Positions 48,201-60,757 of a DNA stretch of 64,000 nt are shown here, one piece after another. The DNA is taken from the NCBI GenBank assembly GCA_029207755.1, contig JARCOQ010000227.1, positions 1-64,000 on the forward strand, written 5' to 3'. The notes beneath the pieces were generated by a model. That model was not told the origin of the DNA. It saw only the letters and a program-made list of their open reading frames with translations, and did no database searches. Source of the stretch: Chamaea fasciata (Eukaryota; Chordata; Aves; Passeriformes; Sylviidae). The position numbers and the translations under genes are program-made. Numbering within the stretch: the first letter of the stretch is position 1; every line of letters starts with the position of its first letter.

Positions 48201-51200
48201 TGACCAGGCAAATGTAGGGTAAAGGAAAACTTTGAAAGTTGTCGTAAGTTGAGTTTTGTTGCGTCTTTTTAGTTCTTGAATATCTTTTAAAGAAAGTCAA
48301 ATCTCAGAGCTCTGAGACCACCTGTAGATACAAAGCCTTGAATCCTGTTTGCTGACTCCCAAATTCAAATCTCAACTTTGTGTGGACTGCCTGAAGCCAC
48401 GAATGACACAGTGAGAGCATTCAGGCTCAAATACTCTCTGCTTTTCTCTAGCTCTAGGGGCAGATTAGGCAGCACTTCAAGTCATTTCTCTGGTTTCAGT
48501 CCTTCCACTCTTGTAAAATTCACTCTCCGTGCAAGCTGGCCACTTTGTTAATGACTGTATTGGAGTTCAGGCTGTCTTGTGGCAGTAATGAATGATAGTA
48601 TCTTCAGAGCATGAGCAATAAGTTTTTTTCTTCATCTTTTAAGTGTTTAAGAAAACATGTTGATTGAAATAAGCTCGTTGCCATCAGTGAGACAAGAGAG
48701 AGAATGGTGTGCTTGCAAAAGAAAACAGTGCTCCAATTTTGTACTGTTCAGTAGGTGTTCTCGGCAATTCCCTTCTTCCGAGTGGCCAAGGATCAGAAGA
48801 GAGCTCCTGACCTTGTGCAGTTTTGCAATTCATAGATGTACAGCATGATTTAGGATTTTGGAATTAAATGGCTTGAGTTTGCTAAGTTGTAATTGAGCTG
48901 TTGGATTTCATTCACTAAACATAGTCTGGTCAAACAACTGACCCGTATTTTGGTTGGTTATTTGATGTTCTGAAAAATAACCTGCCTTGTGAAATGCAAA
49001 ATTGAGGTCAAGCCTTTCATGCGCCTCATTCAAAGGAGCTTTTTGCTCAAAGTCACTTGAATTGAGCCATGTCTTGGTACTGTGGGCAGTTTGTCTAGAG
49101 CTAAGGATTATGGTTTATTGTCTTTGAAATCTATTTTTCTGTTAAATTCTCAATGAATACCCTCATCTGAAAGTAGATGTAGTGGTGGCATTTACCGTTA
49201 AATTTCTACTTCTTGCTGAAAAGGTCTGTCTGAACTTCTCTGTCTGGTATTGACAAAGTTTACCTTTTTGTCTGAAAAGATCCTTCATAGCATTTGGTTA
49301 GGTATTGTTCCTGCCCCATCCCAATATAAGCTTGCAAAAGAAGGAGGTCGGAGAGAGCTTTTAGGGATATGTTTCTCCTCCCTTGCAGTACTATAGTGAG
49401 AACAGTTTTTCATGTTTTGCTTCATTGCAGGGAGGTACTCTTTTGGGTAGGTTGTATAACGTGTAAAACCTTTCACTTGCGGGTATAATAACTATGGTAA
49501 GGAAAGAGCAGTGAAAGGCAGCCCTGTTCAGTTCATGTCCCGGTCAGCACTGACAGTTGTGCTTCATGCAGATTCTCACTGGGCTGATGGGCTTTGGTAC
49601 CAAAGCACTGGGTCTCTCATCCTTACGCTATTGATGGTGTGACTGAACTGCTCCCTGCTCTGGCTGTGCAGTTTGCTTTCTTGACAAATATCCCCTGCTC
49701 AGGAAAATGGGCACTTCTGAGGGAGCTGCTGCTGACAAAATACCTTCAGTTGCTTATCCTTTTGAAGTAAGGTTTCTTGAGAACCTCAGGGAAACAGTCT
49801 GTTTAACTTTTTTCTCTTCGCAGACAGTCATGTTTAGTGGAGAGAAGTATATCAGCCAGATGCCGAAGTGGTAGTAGTAGTTTAGGCTGTAAATTCATAA
49901 AAGTCACACCAAACCATGTGCTCTGTGTTGGTAACATCAATACCCTTGCTGGTTTCTAAAAAGTATTTGTATTTCTGCATAAAAAAAATAGCTTCTATGA
50001 AAGTTGACTCAACTGCTTTAGAAATCTTGTTTTGCTTCCTTTGGATTCACTGTGTGTTTTAGAAGCTCTTAGGAAGGGACATGGTACAATCTGGTCACAC
50101 TCGTAAATAATTTGTAAATATACTTCAGGTATAGAAGCTGGAGAATCATTTTCCTCTTTGGGGAGTGCATCTGATTTTGTATCAGGAGGTGAAAATGATC
50201 TGATGAGTGTGTTACTTATATTAAAAGGAAGTGTGCTGCCCTGTGGTGGAAAGATTGCTGTTCAAACATCTGAAGACCAGCCTTTCAAATTTTTGGAAAG
50301 TAAGATAAAGCAATTTTACAGAGATTTATGCACCTTGAGAAAAAGTAGATGTTGAAAAAGTACCATTAATATTGTATTACCTAGTAATCAGCAGTAATGA
50401 GGTAGAAAACCAATTTGTGATGCATTTTGTGGTCACAATTTTTGCAAATGAGCCTTCAGTAGCAGAGCTAGATAGAAACCATTTCTGTCAGTGTCTTGGA
50501 ATTGAGATTTGTGAAGTTTTATCTGTGGTGGGTTTTGTTACTGTTTTCTTACTTCCTCTGGCAACTTTTGTAATTTTGTGATACTCTAAAAGAAAGCACA
50601 GTTATCCGTGTGTTTTCAAATGGACCAAGAGGCTTTTCGTTCATCTTTGAAAGGTTTACAGTAAAATGAATTTGATTGAATCTTTCAGGGGGTTTTTTTG
50701 TATGCACAATTCAGCAAAAAAAGTCTTGGTAATTAATTGCTGTTTCTGATCCACAGGCTGTTTTTCTCCAGTCAGACAGTGGTTCAATACCTGCTTTAGA
50801 TGTTTACAAATCAGTGAATCAATGACACTCAGCTGTGCATTTATTCTCACTGGAGCAGTGCCCATTCCTACAGAAATGCCCAGGAGAAATACCCAGCATA
50901 GAGCAAGCAAGACCAAATGTCACTGGTCAGAAAGGGGGGAATGCTTGAGAAACTGCTTAAAGCTTTCTCTCCTGTCCCTTAAAGTGTGGGAGTGCCTTCC
51001 TGTCCTTTCCCAAATTCCTTGGTGTTTCAGGCATTATTGAAATCACTGATTTGGATTTCGTGGCGAGTGATGGGTTTAAACCTCCTACAAACTAAACCTA
51101 AATGTCAGTCTTGGATAGTGCAGAGAACAAAGCAAGTGAATTGTGTGGACAGCTTCAAATTGCTGATGTCCACCAACAGAATTAGTCAGAGGGAAAATGT

Positions 51201-54200
51201 TAATTACTTAAAAAATTTAGTAATTCTAAAAGCATAAAGGAGAAGCTGTTTTCAGAACGGATTAAGCCAGTCTTTGAGATAGGACAATTACTAGGATGCT
51301 CAACAAAACCAGCATTTGAAAGAATTGTCTAATGTAGCAATTGCACTTAGGGTAGAATGCAGTTTTCTCTCGTTCTGACAGTATGCTGGATGTAGGAGGA
51401 ACAGTGAAATTAAATGTGGAAAAATTTAAGTTAGTCACCTTAGCAAAGACAGTTTTCTGCACCCAAACAGAGGAATTTGCAATTCTGCATGGAATCCATG
51501 AGGGACTTTGCTCCCAGTACTTCCCCTTCTTAAAATGGCTGCAGATATCAGGTAATATGGGCATTTTAAACACTGGCTGGGTAAATCATCACACTCTACA
51601 CAGAGCAGCTCCTGTGCATCAGCTGCCTCATGGGAAGAGTCCCTGAGCAGCCACTGGCCTTTGTTCCTCACAGTTTGTGCTGTGGAGCTGCTGATGTGCA
51701 GATACACTTGTCTGGTTTTCTGTGAAATCCTTACAAACGTGGATCCCAGTGAGTTTGGATTACAAAAATAACTCGTTCCTTAAGCCATGTTGCAACTGAT
51801 TTTAAACCTAACTGCTACCCTACATTGACATGTTTGTAAGGCAGCTGTGTAGAGTACACTGAACAAGCAGAAAGGACATCCAACTACAGAATTGCCGTTG
51901 TTATGCCCAATGTCATCCATGTTCACGTGCATAAACATAGTGTACAGCAGGTAATTTTCCATCTTGCTTGCCTGTGATCTGTAAAAATATTACAGTTTCT
52001 GGTTGGGACTGAGACATTTGAAAGCATCCACGTGGTTAGTGGAAATGAACGGCAGCTTTAATGATTAAGCCACTCGGATACTTGCTGGCTGGCACACTTA
52101 CTAACATTTTATAACCAGTTTTAGTCCACTCCTCTTTATGGGAGTTGGGAGGGAGAGTAAAATTCAGGTGTATATTTTTTAAGGAGAAATAACTGATCAA
52201 TAGGGAAGTTCAGTCAGAACTTGAGAGAATTGCTCACCTACAATTAAATTAGTTCAATGTGATGCATAAAGCTTCATATGCAGTGAATGTCTTCTACCAA
52301 CATCAAACCAGGAGTGTTTCAGCTGGAGTATGTAACAGCTCAGTTACAATTATGTGCTGGTAAATTAGTGTCTCATCTTCAAAAAAAGAGCTTTTGTTAT
52401 TTATTTATTGGTAATACTTGGATTCTGTGTCATCCTGAAGTTGTGACACAGTTTGGAAATCAATCCTTAGTGGACCTAGAGGTAGAACAGACTGCATGAG
52501 TTGTAGGACATGGCTGTGATTTCTCTGAAGGGGGAGCAGTTTTTAGTGTAGCTTAATGACACCTGCAGTTCTTGGGTTTGGTGAAAATACACAGGTATAA
52601 ACAAGCCCTTCTCTTAAGTAACTGCAAATTGCATAAATCTACATCTCCGAGTCTGCTGTATTATCCTACCACTAGTGATTTAAGGCTTGAAATAACAAGT
52701 ATTTGTGAAATGGATTTAGAAAAGTTGCCTTATCACTGAATTTATATTTTTTTTTTTTTCTCAAAGCCTTTGACCTTTGGCATTGATATTTTATCATGGG
52801 GGAAGGTGTTTCCAGCAGGCAGTGCTGGTGTGGCTGTGCATGCGGGTGTGTGCACACAGCCTGGTGTGGACCCTTGTTTGTTCTGCAGGTGTCCTGTTAG
52901 CTTGGCTGTTTCCTTCTCCTTCAGCTGTAGGACAGGATTTTCTCATTGGCTTGTTCCCTCCTTAAACTGTCTTTCTCCCCCCTCTGAGGTGTCGCTGTGC
53001 TGCAGTCTCCTTGTGAGGTTTAACAGGCTGCAATTAGCCCAGACACAGGAGTCGGGGTTGTCTGGGGCAGCACGATTCCAGTGATGAAAAGGCATAATAA
53101 TAATTCCCCCTCAGTTCACTTGCACTTGGTGCTGTTTGATCCTGCGACTCAATCAGGAGTGGACAACAGAGCTGTATTTTCTGCTCACTTTGCCTGATAG
53201 TGACTGATCTGATTTCCCCCATGTCTGTAATTAATTTTCCCACAGAAGTACGCTTAGGTTTATGGCTTAGATAATAAGTGCTGGTGACTTGTGCTACTGT
53301 CTACTTGTTTTAATCCTTTTCCACGTCTAGATGGACTAAACAAATGCATCGTTGTTGCATCTGCCCTGCTGTAATGATTACTGTGGTGAAGACATTTTTT
53401 TTTAATTTTTATAAGCTGCTGTTTTATTTTGCAAGAAGTTATTGAATTACTCCTCCAGAAGGCTACTAAAGTAAGAGGTTTATGGCTTTTATTGTTTTTC
53501 TGTTATATCAAGAGTTAATGGACAAGTAGGTAGAAAGTACTGAAAATTTGGGTTCTACTGTAAAAATGGCATCAAACCCAGTCTTTCCTGGATACATTTA
53601 TTGAGGTGTATAGTCCTGTGTAAAAAAATCCCAAGCATTAAAACCTGAAGCAAAATCGCCCAAGTCACGAGTAGATATCGAAGATAGAAGGCAATTAATA
53701 TTTGGGAGAGCCAGTGAATGCAGCACGATGAGCGTGACAAAATGTCCTGGGAGTTGGGTGTGTGTAAGAGCCAAATCTGTGCCATTGGTTTATACTCCGA
53801 GTTTTCTGGATGAACTGGAAAGAAAGGCAGTATTGTTGTTGGGAAATGTAAATTGCTGTATTATTTAATTTCTCTCCAAGGGAAAACTTGTCTCTTCAGG
53901 AATTTCCCATCCAGTATTTACAGCTGATTCTATCACTTCTGAGTAAAGTTACTTTTCAAATTGTCTTCTTAGTAAATCTTTTTTAAAAAGTTGACTTTTT
54001 GCTAGAGTAGTTCAAAATGTGATGCTGTTTTGTGTGGTCAAAGATAGTTATGCTTGTTCTAGAAATTGTTTCATTTCCAAGGAAAACTTGTTGTAGGAGA
54101 ATTTGAGTGAAATGACTATTTAAAGCTACTTGTCACAAGAGGAACTAGCTAGAGATTAACCTGTTGGAGCAGGACTTTTTTTTCTCTCAACTTCCATTTA

Positions 54201-57200
54201 GACTTCAATTTTATTATCCCTTTCTTTGGCATGAGTTCGTTTTCTTGTGTGCTTGCAGATAATAGTGACATCTGACTTCTCTCAAGACGCTTAACCTGCT
54301 GTGTTAGAAGGAAAATCTCTCCTGTTTCCATCAATCTTGTATGGCTGATGAAGAAAAAACAGTGGATATGCTATATTAGGGGGATGTATTTTTGTTCTGC
54401 TGTTTTGTTGTTGGACTCGTGTCTGTGTTGCAGTGTAGTTGTGAAAGAGATATATATTTATCCTTAAAATAAATAACTTTTAATATGCTGAAGTAAAAGT
54501 GAATTCTCATGCTAGGTCGTATCTATTTATCAGGGATAATTTGGTTGGTAGAAATGCTGAACACTGATTATGTGGCTCCTCTAACTGCCAGTGGGTTTCT
54601 GGACCTTGTCCTATAAAGAAGGTAAAGCTGAGGATGCCCTGGTATATTTGAAACGCTACTGAAACTTAACAGGCTTCAGTCACAGCTTTTAGGAGTTGAA
54701 GGGAGGTACTTCTTTCCTAAAATGCCCTGTTCCATTTTACAAGTGGCACAAAGCATGAGCGAGGCCAGGTCTGATAAAAAACCACCGTACTTAAAACTCT
54801 AGCAAGACCAAGTTCCTTTGCAAGTGAAGTTCTTGTATGTGGTACCAAGACCTGCATTTACATGCTTAGAAAAATCCTTTTTTAAAATTTATTTTTCTGT
54901 GTTTAGAAACTACCCTTGTTTTGCCACCCTAGTCAGCATAGAACAGTGTTTTGTGGGCTAGGTGATTTTGCTATTAAAATCTCATGTTATTGTTTTAAAT
55001 GTGTTGTATTGAACAAAATAAAGCACTTGGCTTTCAGCAGTAATTTAAATAACAAATAGTTTATATATAAAGAACATTTCTTAAAATGCCTCCCTGAAAG
55101 TAGATGTTCCTAAATATTCAGGGACACCTTACATCCTTTGTGATTAAGTAGTGCTGAAATTATTTCAAAACCTAAATTTTTGAAATGCTGCTGTAATTAA
55201 TGATTAATAGGGAGCTTAAATCCAGCTAAGTATCTGCCTGAGAAGTGCCAGTGCTGCTTGGTTTTCTGTGTTTGCCTCTCCTAGCAATGCTTTTTGTGTT
55301 CACGTCGAAACTGGAGGTAAACAGTTTACAGATAAAATGGAGCCTCCTCCATAAAACTGCGGCACTGGGGAGATGTCAGGATACATCCAGGTTGGAAACA
55401 ACCCCTGACTGTTAACAAGAACAAACAAAGCGTGTGACCCATGCCGTGCAGCTGGCGAGGGGGCTCGGAGACTGTGCAGTGATTCTCCCAGCCCCGGTAG
55501 CTCTGGCAGCAGGGCTGCAGCACATTTTTGGTGTGGATTTCCTGCAGGGCCGTGTTTATGTTGGAGGCGGCACACAAGCTGCTGTGTGGACATCAAATTA
55601 TTCTATTGGTTTGAGGATTAATGAGGTTAAATTAGCTCAGTCGTTTACTGCACGTTTTGTTGAGGTTCAAGCTGTCCAGGCTGTTGCAGTTAATAGGAGC
55701 AGCCCAGAATGCTGCCGGTTAAATGTGAGTTACTCACCAGGGATCCAGAGTTCATTATTGGAAGGAATAGGACAACTTTACTCCTGAAAAAGTTCAGCTT
55801 GTTGGGAATACTCTTCCCTGTGTTGTTTGAGAGGCAGAACTGGAGAGAGTATCATTGATCAGCAGCACAGCAGGATACCTTGATGATAGGTTTAGGGTGG
55901 ATGTACTGCTCTCTTTATACCTGTTGTACAGATAGAAGTATTGGTGATAAAATAAACTCCTTTGGGCCTTTGATTTGCATAAAAAATAATGTCCCGTTCA
56001 CTAATGAAAAAATTATTTGGAGCTAGAGGGAAGTGAAGAGCTTGGAATGAGTATCTCTGCTTAAAAACCAAACCAAGGTAAAGGCAGCCAACTGAAGTGT
56101 CTGTCAGAAGAGCTGGGCCCTGTTTGGGAACACCTGGAAGAGACGTTCTTTTTGTCTTAATCTTCTTCCCTTTCTTTTCAGAAATACTACTTTTAGAGCT
56201 GTCCTGATAATACTTCCTAAGCCTAAGTGCATTGTATAACACATGGCATAAGTGATGAGAACATAGGCCATGGATCTGGTTCAATATTAAGGAGAGATTC
56301 TTGAATATACCACATTGGGCAATTCTTTCCATTTCTGGATCCTTGGCTTCTGTTGAATGGCAGTGCTACAATTGAGTGCGATTATGTGGGATATGTCAAA
56401 TAGAAACTTTGACTCTATCACTGAATTAGGAAGGCAGAATAATACTGTGTTTTAGACTCTGTAAGCTTTCCTAAGCATTAGTTTGGTTGGCCCTGGGTGC
56501 TTGCTATGGTTTTTTAACAACAATTTGCCTTCTGTTTTTTTGAAGTTCAAAGACTCTCCATGGTTTGTTTGTGGGTTTTTTGTTTGTTTTAAATTTTTTA
56601 TTGTAGTTTATTTGCTTTGCCATTTCTGTGCCTATTACAAAATACTGAGAAGCTGCTGGAGAGCTTAGTGATCCATCAGGACAGTTGGTGCGGTCAGTGA
56701 CAACAAAGCCATCACCTTTGCAGGTCAGACAGTTTGGAGAAGTGAGTTCAGGAAGCAACCTTGAACACAAATTGTCCTCCTTATGAAAATGATGTTAGTG
56801 AGGCTGATGGAGCTGACAGGCAAAGTCTGCTGAAGGCTTTTTTTCAGGTGTTGTCCCTTTGTCACTTCTTAATTGATGCTCACGTGGGAGATGCTGTTAG
56901 TTCTGTCTAACTCTTCAAATGGGTTGGGAAGGTCTTCCTTTACTACGTCTTTGTGATCTCTTCTCTTACCTGTTTTACCTCATCAGTCCAGAGTGCTTCT
57001 GGACCAGAAAGCAGATATCCCATAGAATGGATGTACAAAAGGAGCTGAGCAGAGGTTTTCTGGTGAAACAGGATTTATCTGGAGTGGGGAAATGTGATTT
57101 CATAAAAATGGGAGCTTGTTTTGTATACTTCATTTCAGTGAAACTTTAAAGAGGGCAACCCTGCCACTCTCCCAGTTCCAGACTGTCAAATGTAGGAGGA

Positions 57201-57740
57201 GGGAAAGGGGAAGAGATCAAATCTTACATGTCATGCTTCTAGTTAATGCTCTGGCTTATTAAACCAGACTCTTGCATATTTCCTGGGGGTACATGAGAAG
57301 CAACCTAAAAACTCTGCACTCCTTTGGGAATAGTGGCCTTTCTGTGACTCGTGGAACAACTTCTGATCCTCCTGAATTTCATTCCATGTGAATGAAGGCA
57401 AGATAAAATCTCGGGCAAAAACTTACGGAATGTTGGAACAGCTCTGTTAAAAGCTCAGTAATAAAAAGTAATAAAACCGTGGGAGCTTTAGTTACAGCTT
57501 TTCAAAAGTTGCTTAACAGTGTTACATTTTAATTGATATTGACTTGGAAGGAAATGTTTTCTGAACAAAATTTAGCATATTCTTAATATTTGCAAAAGTC
57601 TGTTGGCCTTTGTAGCCACAAAGGCACAATGCTGGATCATGTTCAGCTGCTGTAACGAGCATCCCCAGGTCCCGTTTTGACTGGGCACTGTCCAGCAATT
57701 CTGCCCTTTTCCTGTAGCACTCCAGGAGGTTGTTGGGAAA
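39230..57740. other. Long AT-rich region without a recognised gene
   Basis: About 18.5 kb of ordinary-looking AT-rich DNA with short homopolymer runs (for example T tracts near 41406 and 43660). No open frame above about 180 codons and no recognised exon, tRNA or transposon. Two stretches, about 53030-53260 and 55430-55720, read like conserved non-coding DNA (see findings). Confidence 0.5.
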
Positions 57741-57751
57741 AAAAAAGGAGG

Positions 57752-57799
<48 letters not shown>
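57752..57799. repeat. 48-bp poly(A) tract
   Basis: An uninterrupted A run at the left edge of the HSF-like cassette, preceded by AAAAAAAAAGGAGG and followed by GAGGAGG. It may be a retrotransposon tail, but no element body was identified beside it. Confidence 0.95.
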
Positions 57800-57804
<5 letters not shown>

Positions 57805-57844
57805 GGAAAATAAAAGAAAAACAAGCAAACCAAAAAACACTGGC

Positions 57845-58860
57845 TCATGCAGCAACCCACTTGGATGTGTCTGCAGTCCTGGAAGCTTGAGTACCCTTTT
57901 TTCTCCTATGAATACACCTTGAGCTTGTTTGGGGGTGGTCTCACTTCCACGTGTCTGCAGTCCTGAACGTTTGACTACCCTTTTATCTCCTACAAATGGA
58001 CCTTGAGCTTCTTTTTGGCAGTCTAACTTCCATTTGTCTGCAGTCCTGGAAGCTTGACCACCCTTTTTTCTCTAAAAATTGCACCTGCAGCTTCTTAGAG
58101 GGGTGGCACTTTCATGAGTCTGCTGTCAACAAGCTTATGGTCAATTTACAAATGAAAAAATGGTAGTCAAGCTTCCAGGACTGCAGATAGAGAAAAGCGA
58201 CACCCCCCCAAAAAAAAGCTCAAGGTCCATTTGTATGAGAAAAAAGGGTAGTCAAGCTTCCAGGACTGCAGACACATGGAGGTGAGACCACCCCAAACAA
58301 GCTCAAGGTCCAATTTTTGGAGAAAAAAGGGTAGTCAAGCTTCTAGGACTGCAGACATATGGAAGGGAGACCCCCCCCTAAACAAGTTTAAGGCTTATTG
58401 TAGGAAAACATCAAGTAGTCAGGTTTTAGGATTGCAGACACATGGAAGTGAGACCACCCCAAACAAGCTCAAGGTCCAATTTTTGGAGAAAAAAAGGATA
58501 GTCAAACCTCCTGAACTGCAGAGACATCAAAGTGAGAACACCCTGGAAGTTTTGCTCCCCGTTTTTCTCCTACAAATGGACCTTGAGCTTCTTGTTGGGG
58601 ATCTCACTTCAGTGTGTCTGCAGTCCTGGAAGCTTGACTACCCATTTTTCTCCTACAAATGGACCTTCAGCCTGTTTAGGGGTGGTCTCACCTCCATGTG
58701 TCTGCAGTCCTAGAAGCTTGACTACCCTTTTTTATCCGACAAAAGGACTTTGTGTTTGTTTTTGGGGGTCTCATTTCCATGTGTCTGCAGTCCTGGAAGC
58801 TTGACTACCCTTTTTTTTTATTATAAATGGACCTTGAGCTTGTTGGGGTTTTATGGGGAC
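57845..58860. repeat. 84-bp minisatellite with an inverted central block
   Basis: Plus-orientation units (CTGCAGTCCTGGAAGCTTGA core) lie at about 57871, 57955 and 58038. From about 58130 to 58545 the same units run on the opposite strand (TCAAGCTTCCAGGACTGCAG). Plus orientation resumes at about 58617, 58702 and 58785. Spacing is 83-85 bp. It is the same family as 10630-11190. Confidence 0.93.
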
Positions 58861-59131
58861 TAAAATCTCGAAACAGAAGGTTCATATAAAGTGTCTACTT
58901 AAGTAATCACAGTGTTCCGTGTTGTAAATGTTTGTATCAATTGTTAATGCTACGTCACACCTGTACCCTTGTTAATGCTCGTAGTTGCTCATGTCCCATT
59001 CCGTAGGGGCGTAAGTTACTGTTCCACGTTTACTAGGTTAAAGACATATTTAAAGACTTATCCATTTGTATCCGTTATTGTTCCAAGTTTGCATGTGAAT
59101 AAGTTCATTTGTATACCTTTACCGCTCTCCC

Positions 59132-59800
59132 TCACCCCCCATTTCGTACCGGTGTCCATTTTGAAACTGTCTCCTTCCCATGGGGCCGTGCTCCCGCTGC
59201 TCCCCTCACACCCCTGATGGCAACACGCAAACCAGAGAACTCCCTGGGACTGCAGTGCCCACAGGAGGTGGAGTGGACACCTAAAAACCGGGGCAGCGGC
59301 TTGAAGCCAGCGCGCCCGTCCCGCCCGTCCGGCAGCGGCTGCGCCCTGGGCAGCGGCTTGAAGCCGCAGGGCGGGCGCCTGCGCCCCTCCCGCCCCGCCG
59401 CCGGCCGCTGCCTGTTGGCCGCGCTCCGGCGCCTGATGCGGAGCAGGATGTCGGGGCGGTCGCGGCGAAACCAGGGGTTCCTGTAGTGGAGCCAGGTGCC
59501 GGCATCGCCCGGCGCGGCTGCGCCAACCCAGCCCGGCCCCTTGCGGAAGCCGTAGCGGTTCAGCTGGCGCAGGAAGCTGCGAAACTGCGTGGCCCGGAAG
59601 GTGTGCGGGGCCGGCCCCTGGGAGCCGCCCGGGCCGAGCAGCTCCCGCTCCAAGAGGGAGCGGTCGATGAGCAGCCCCCGCGCCTGGCTGTCCCAGCGCA
59701 CGGAGCGGACGCGGGGGCTGTTTGCCAGGCGCCACAGCTTGGCGGGGAAGGTGCCGGCGCTGAGCCCGGCGGGCAGCGGCAGCTCCGCCATGGCGTCCAT
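59132..59800 (-). CDS. Intact HSF-like (HSFY/HSFX-type) single-exon gene
   Basis: The 222-residue protein begins at 59800, chosen because the upstream frame is only translated (GGCTC)n repeat; a second ATG at 59791 is equally well placed. Residues 18-126 form a heat-shock-factor winged-helix DNA-binding domain: FPAKLW at 18-23, the recognition-helix region FRSFLRQLNRYGFRK at 73-87, and YRNPWFRRDRPDILLRIRRR at 106-125. YRNPWF and the arginine-rich end are closest to the HSFY/HSFX group. The C-terminal part (127-222) has a repeated GFKPLPR motif and no heptad-repeat trimerisation region, unlike classical HSFs. The binding domain is uninterrupted, whereas introns usually split it in vertebrate HSFs, so a retrogene origin is possible. 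Function would be DNA binding in the nucleus, probably in germ cells by analogy with HSFY; expression is not shown. Confidence 0.82.
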   Translation of the reverse strand: MDAMAELPLPAGLSAGTFPAKLWRLANSPRVRSVRWDSQARGLLIDRSLLERELLGPGGSQGPAPHTFRATQFRSFLRQLNRYGFRKGPGWVGAAAPGDAGTWLHYRNPWFRRDRPDILLRIRRRSAANRQRPAAGREGRRRPPCGFKPLPRAQPLPDGRDGRAGFKPLPRFLGVHSTSCGHCSPREFSGLRVAIRGVRGAAGARPHGKETVSKWTPVRNGG

Positions 59801-59837
59801 CGCCGACTGTGGCCACAACGACCGGAGACCAACGGCC

Positions 59838-59966
59838 GCGGCTCGGCTCGGCTCGGCTCGGCTCGGCTCGGCTCGGCTCGGCTCGGTTCGGCTCGGCTCG
59901 GCTCGGCTCGGCTCGGCTCGGCTCGGCTCGGTTCGGTTCGGCTCTGTTCGGCTCAGTTCAGCTCGG
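59838..59966. repeat. (GGCTC)n pentanucleotide repeat in the HSF-like leader
   Basis: About 25 units of GGCTC with a few GGTTC variants lie directly upstream of the start codon on the gene's strand. They keep an open frame (repeated AEPSR) in line with the HSF-like frame back to an ATG at 60046, so an 82-residue N-terminal extension is formally possible but not likely. Confidence 0.93.
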
Positions 59967-60680
59967 CACGGGAAGCCCCTGGGCAGGGTGGGCTCTGAGA
60001 GCAATGGTGGACTCTGTCCCCACGCTGCATCCTGTGCCTGGATCACCGTCGGTGACGGAGGAAAAGGCCATTGCTTTGTCTTGGCTGGGGAAAGGATGAA
60101 AAGGGGACATTAGAAAGCATTCTTTTGGCCACCTTTTCAGCAGACTAACTGTTTTTTTCTCGCCATGTCTGCCTGTTTTTTGCAGAGTTGGAACATTTCT
60201 CATGATTCGCTGTCAGCAACAGCAGCAGGAAGGGGCAGTGATTTTGTCAGCATTGTCATCAAAACGCTAGTGCTGCCCCATGGATGGATGTTGCTTTATG
60301 CCAGGGATGAAAGGCCTTCACTTGTAGGGAGCTCATGCCGGTGTTTTCCCAAATGACGTTGCCATTTTCTTTCCTCAGGAATCGCTTCTTCTGTTTTTCC
60401 CCCCATCTGGGGAGATTTCCAATGCAAATGCCTCCTGCAGCCAGCTCCTGCCAATGCAGACTGACCAAGGAGATCTTGCAGTGGACAGAGACTCCCTAGA
60501 GCTGGTGTGGAGAGGTGAAGGGGGAAGGTTTGTCCTTTAGTCTTGAAGTCTTGTTGGGGAGCTGATTGTGCTTGGGGGGACTGACAAAAATGATGTGTCC
60601 TGAAAAACCACAGAGACTTTGGGGTTGTCATGTTGGGGCAGAAATTTCTGTCTGAGAACTTTTTGAAAAGTTTCAATTAA

Positions 60681-60682
<2 letters not shown>

Positions 60683-60722
<40 letters not shown>

Positions 60723-60757
60723 CTTTTTTTTTTTTTCTTTTTTTTTTCTTTTTCCCT
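60683..60757. repeat. Poly(T) tract
   Basis: An initial run of 40 T is followed by further T runs broken by single C bases, ending in TTTCCCTGCAG. It lies about 0.9 kb upstream of the HSF-like start codon and pairs as an inverted homopolymer with the poly(A) at 57752-57799. Confidence 0.95.

Noticed and set aside
55434..55787. 117-codon plus-strand frame
   Set aside because: No recognisable domain, no exon boundaries and no neighbouring exon; the opposite strand is equally open. More likely non-coding DNA.
57500..57740. Possible decayed retroelement coding piece on the minus strand
   Set aside because: A frame with a KRDLGMLV-like stretch looks transposon-like, but I could not match it to a family with enough residues to call it.
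57740..59132. Poly(A) tail marking the HSF-like gene as a processed retrocopy
   Set aside because: The gene is on the minus strand, so a tail would read as poly(T) on its left. The left tract is poly(A), and it lies beyond the minisatellite.
59801..60046. N-terminal extension of the HSF-like protein through the (GGCTC)n repeat
   Set aside because: The extension is an AEPSR repeat from a microsatellite, and good start codons sit just before the conserved domain, so the shorter form is preferred.
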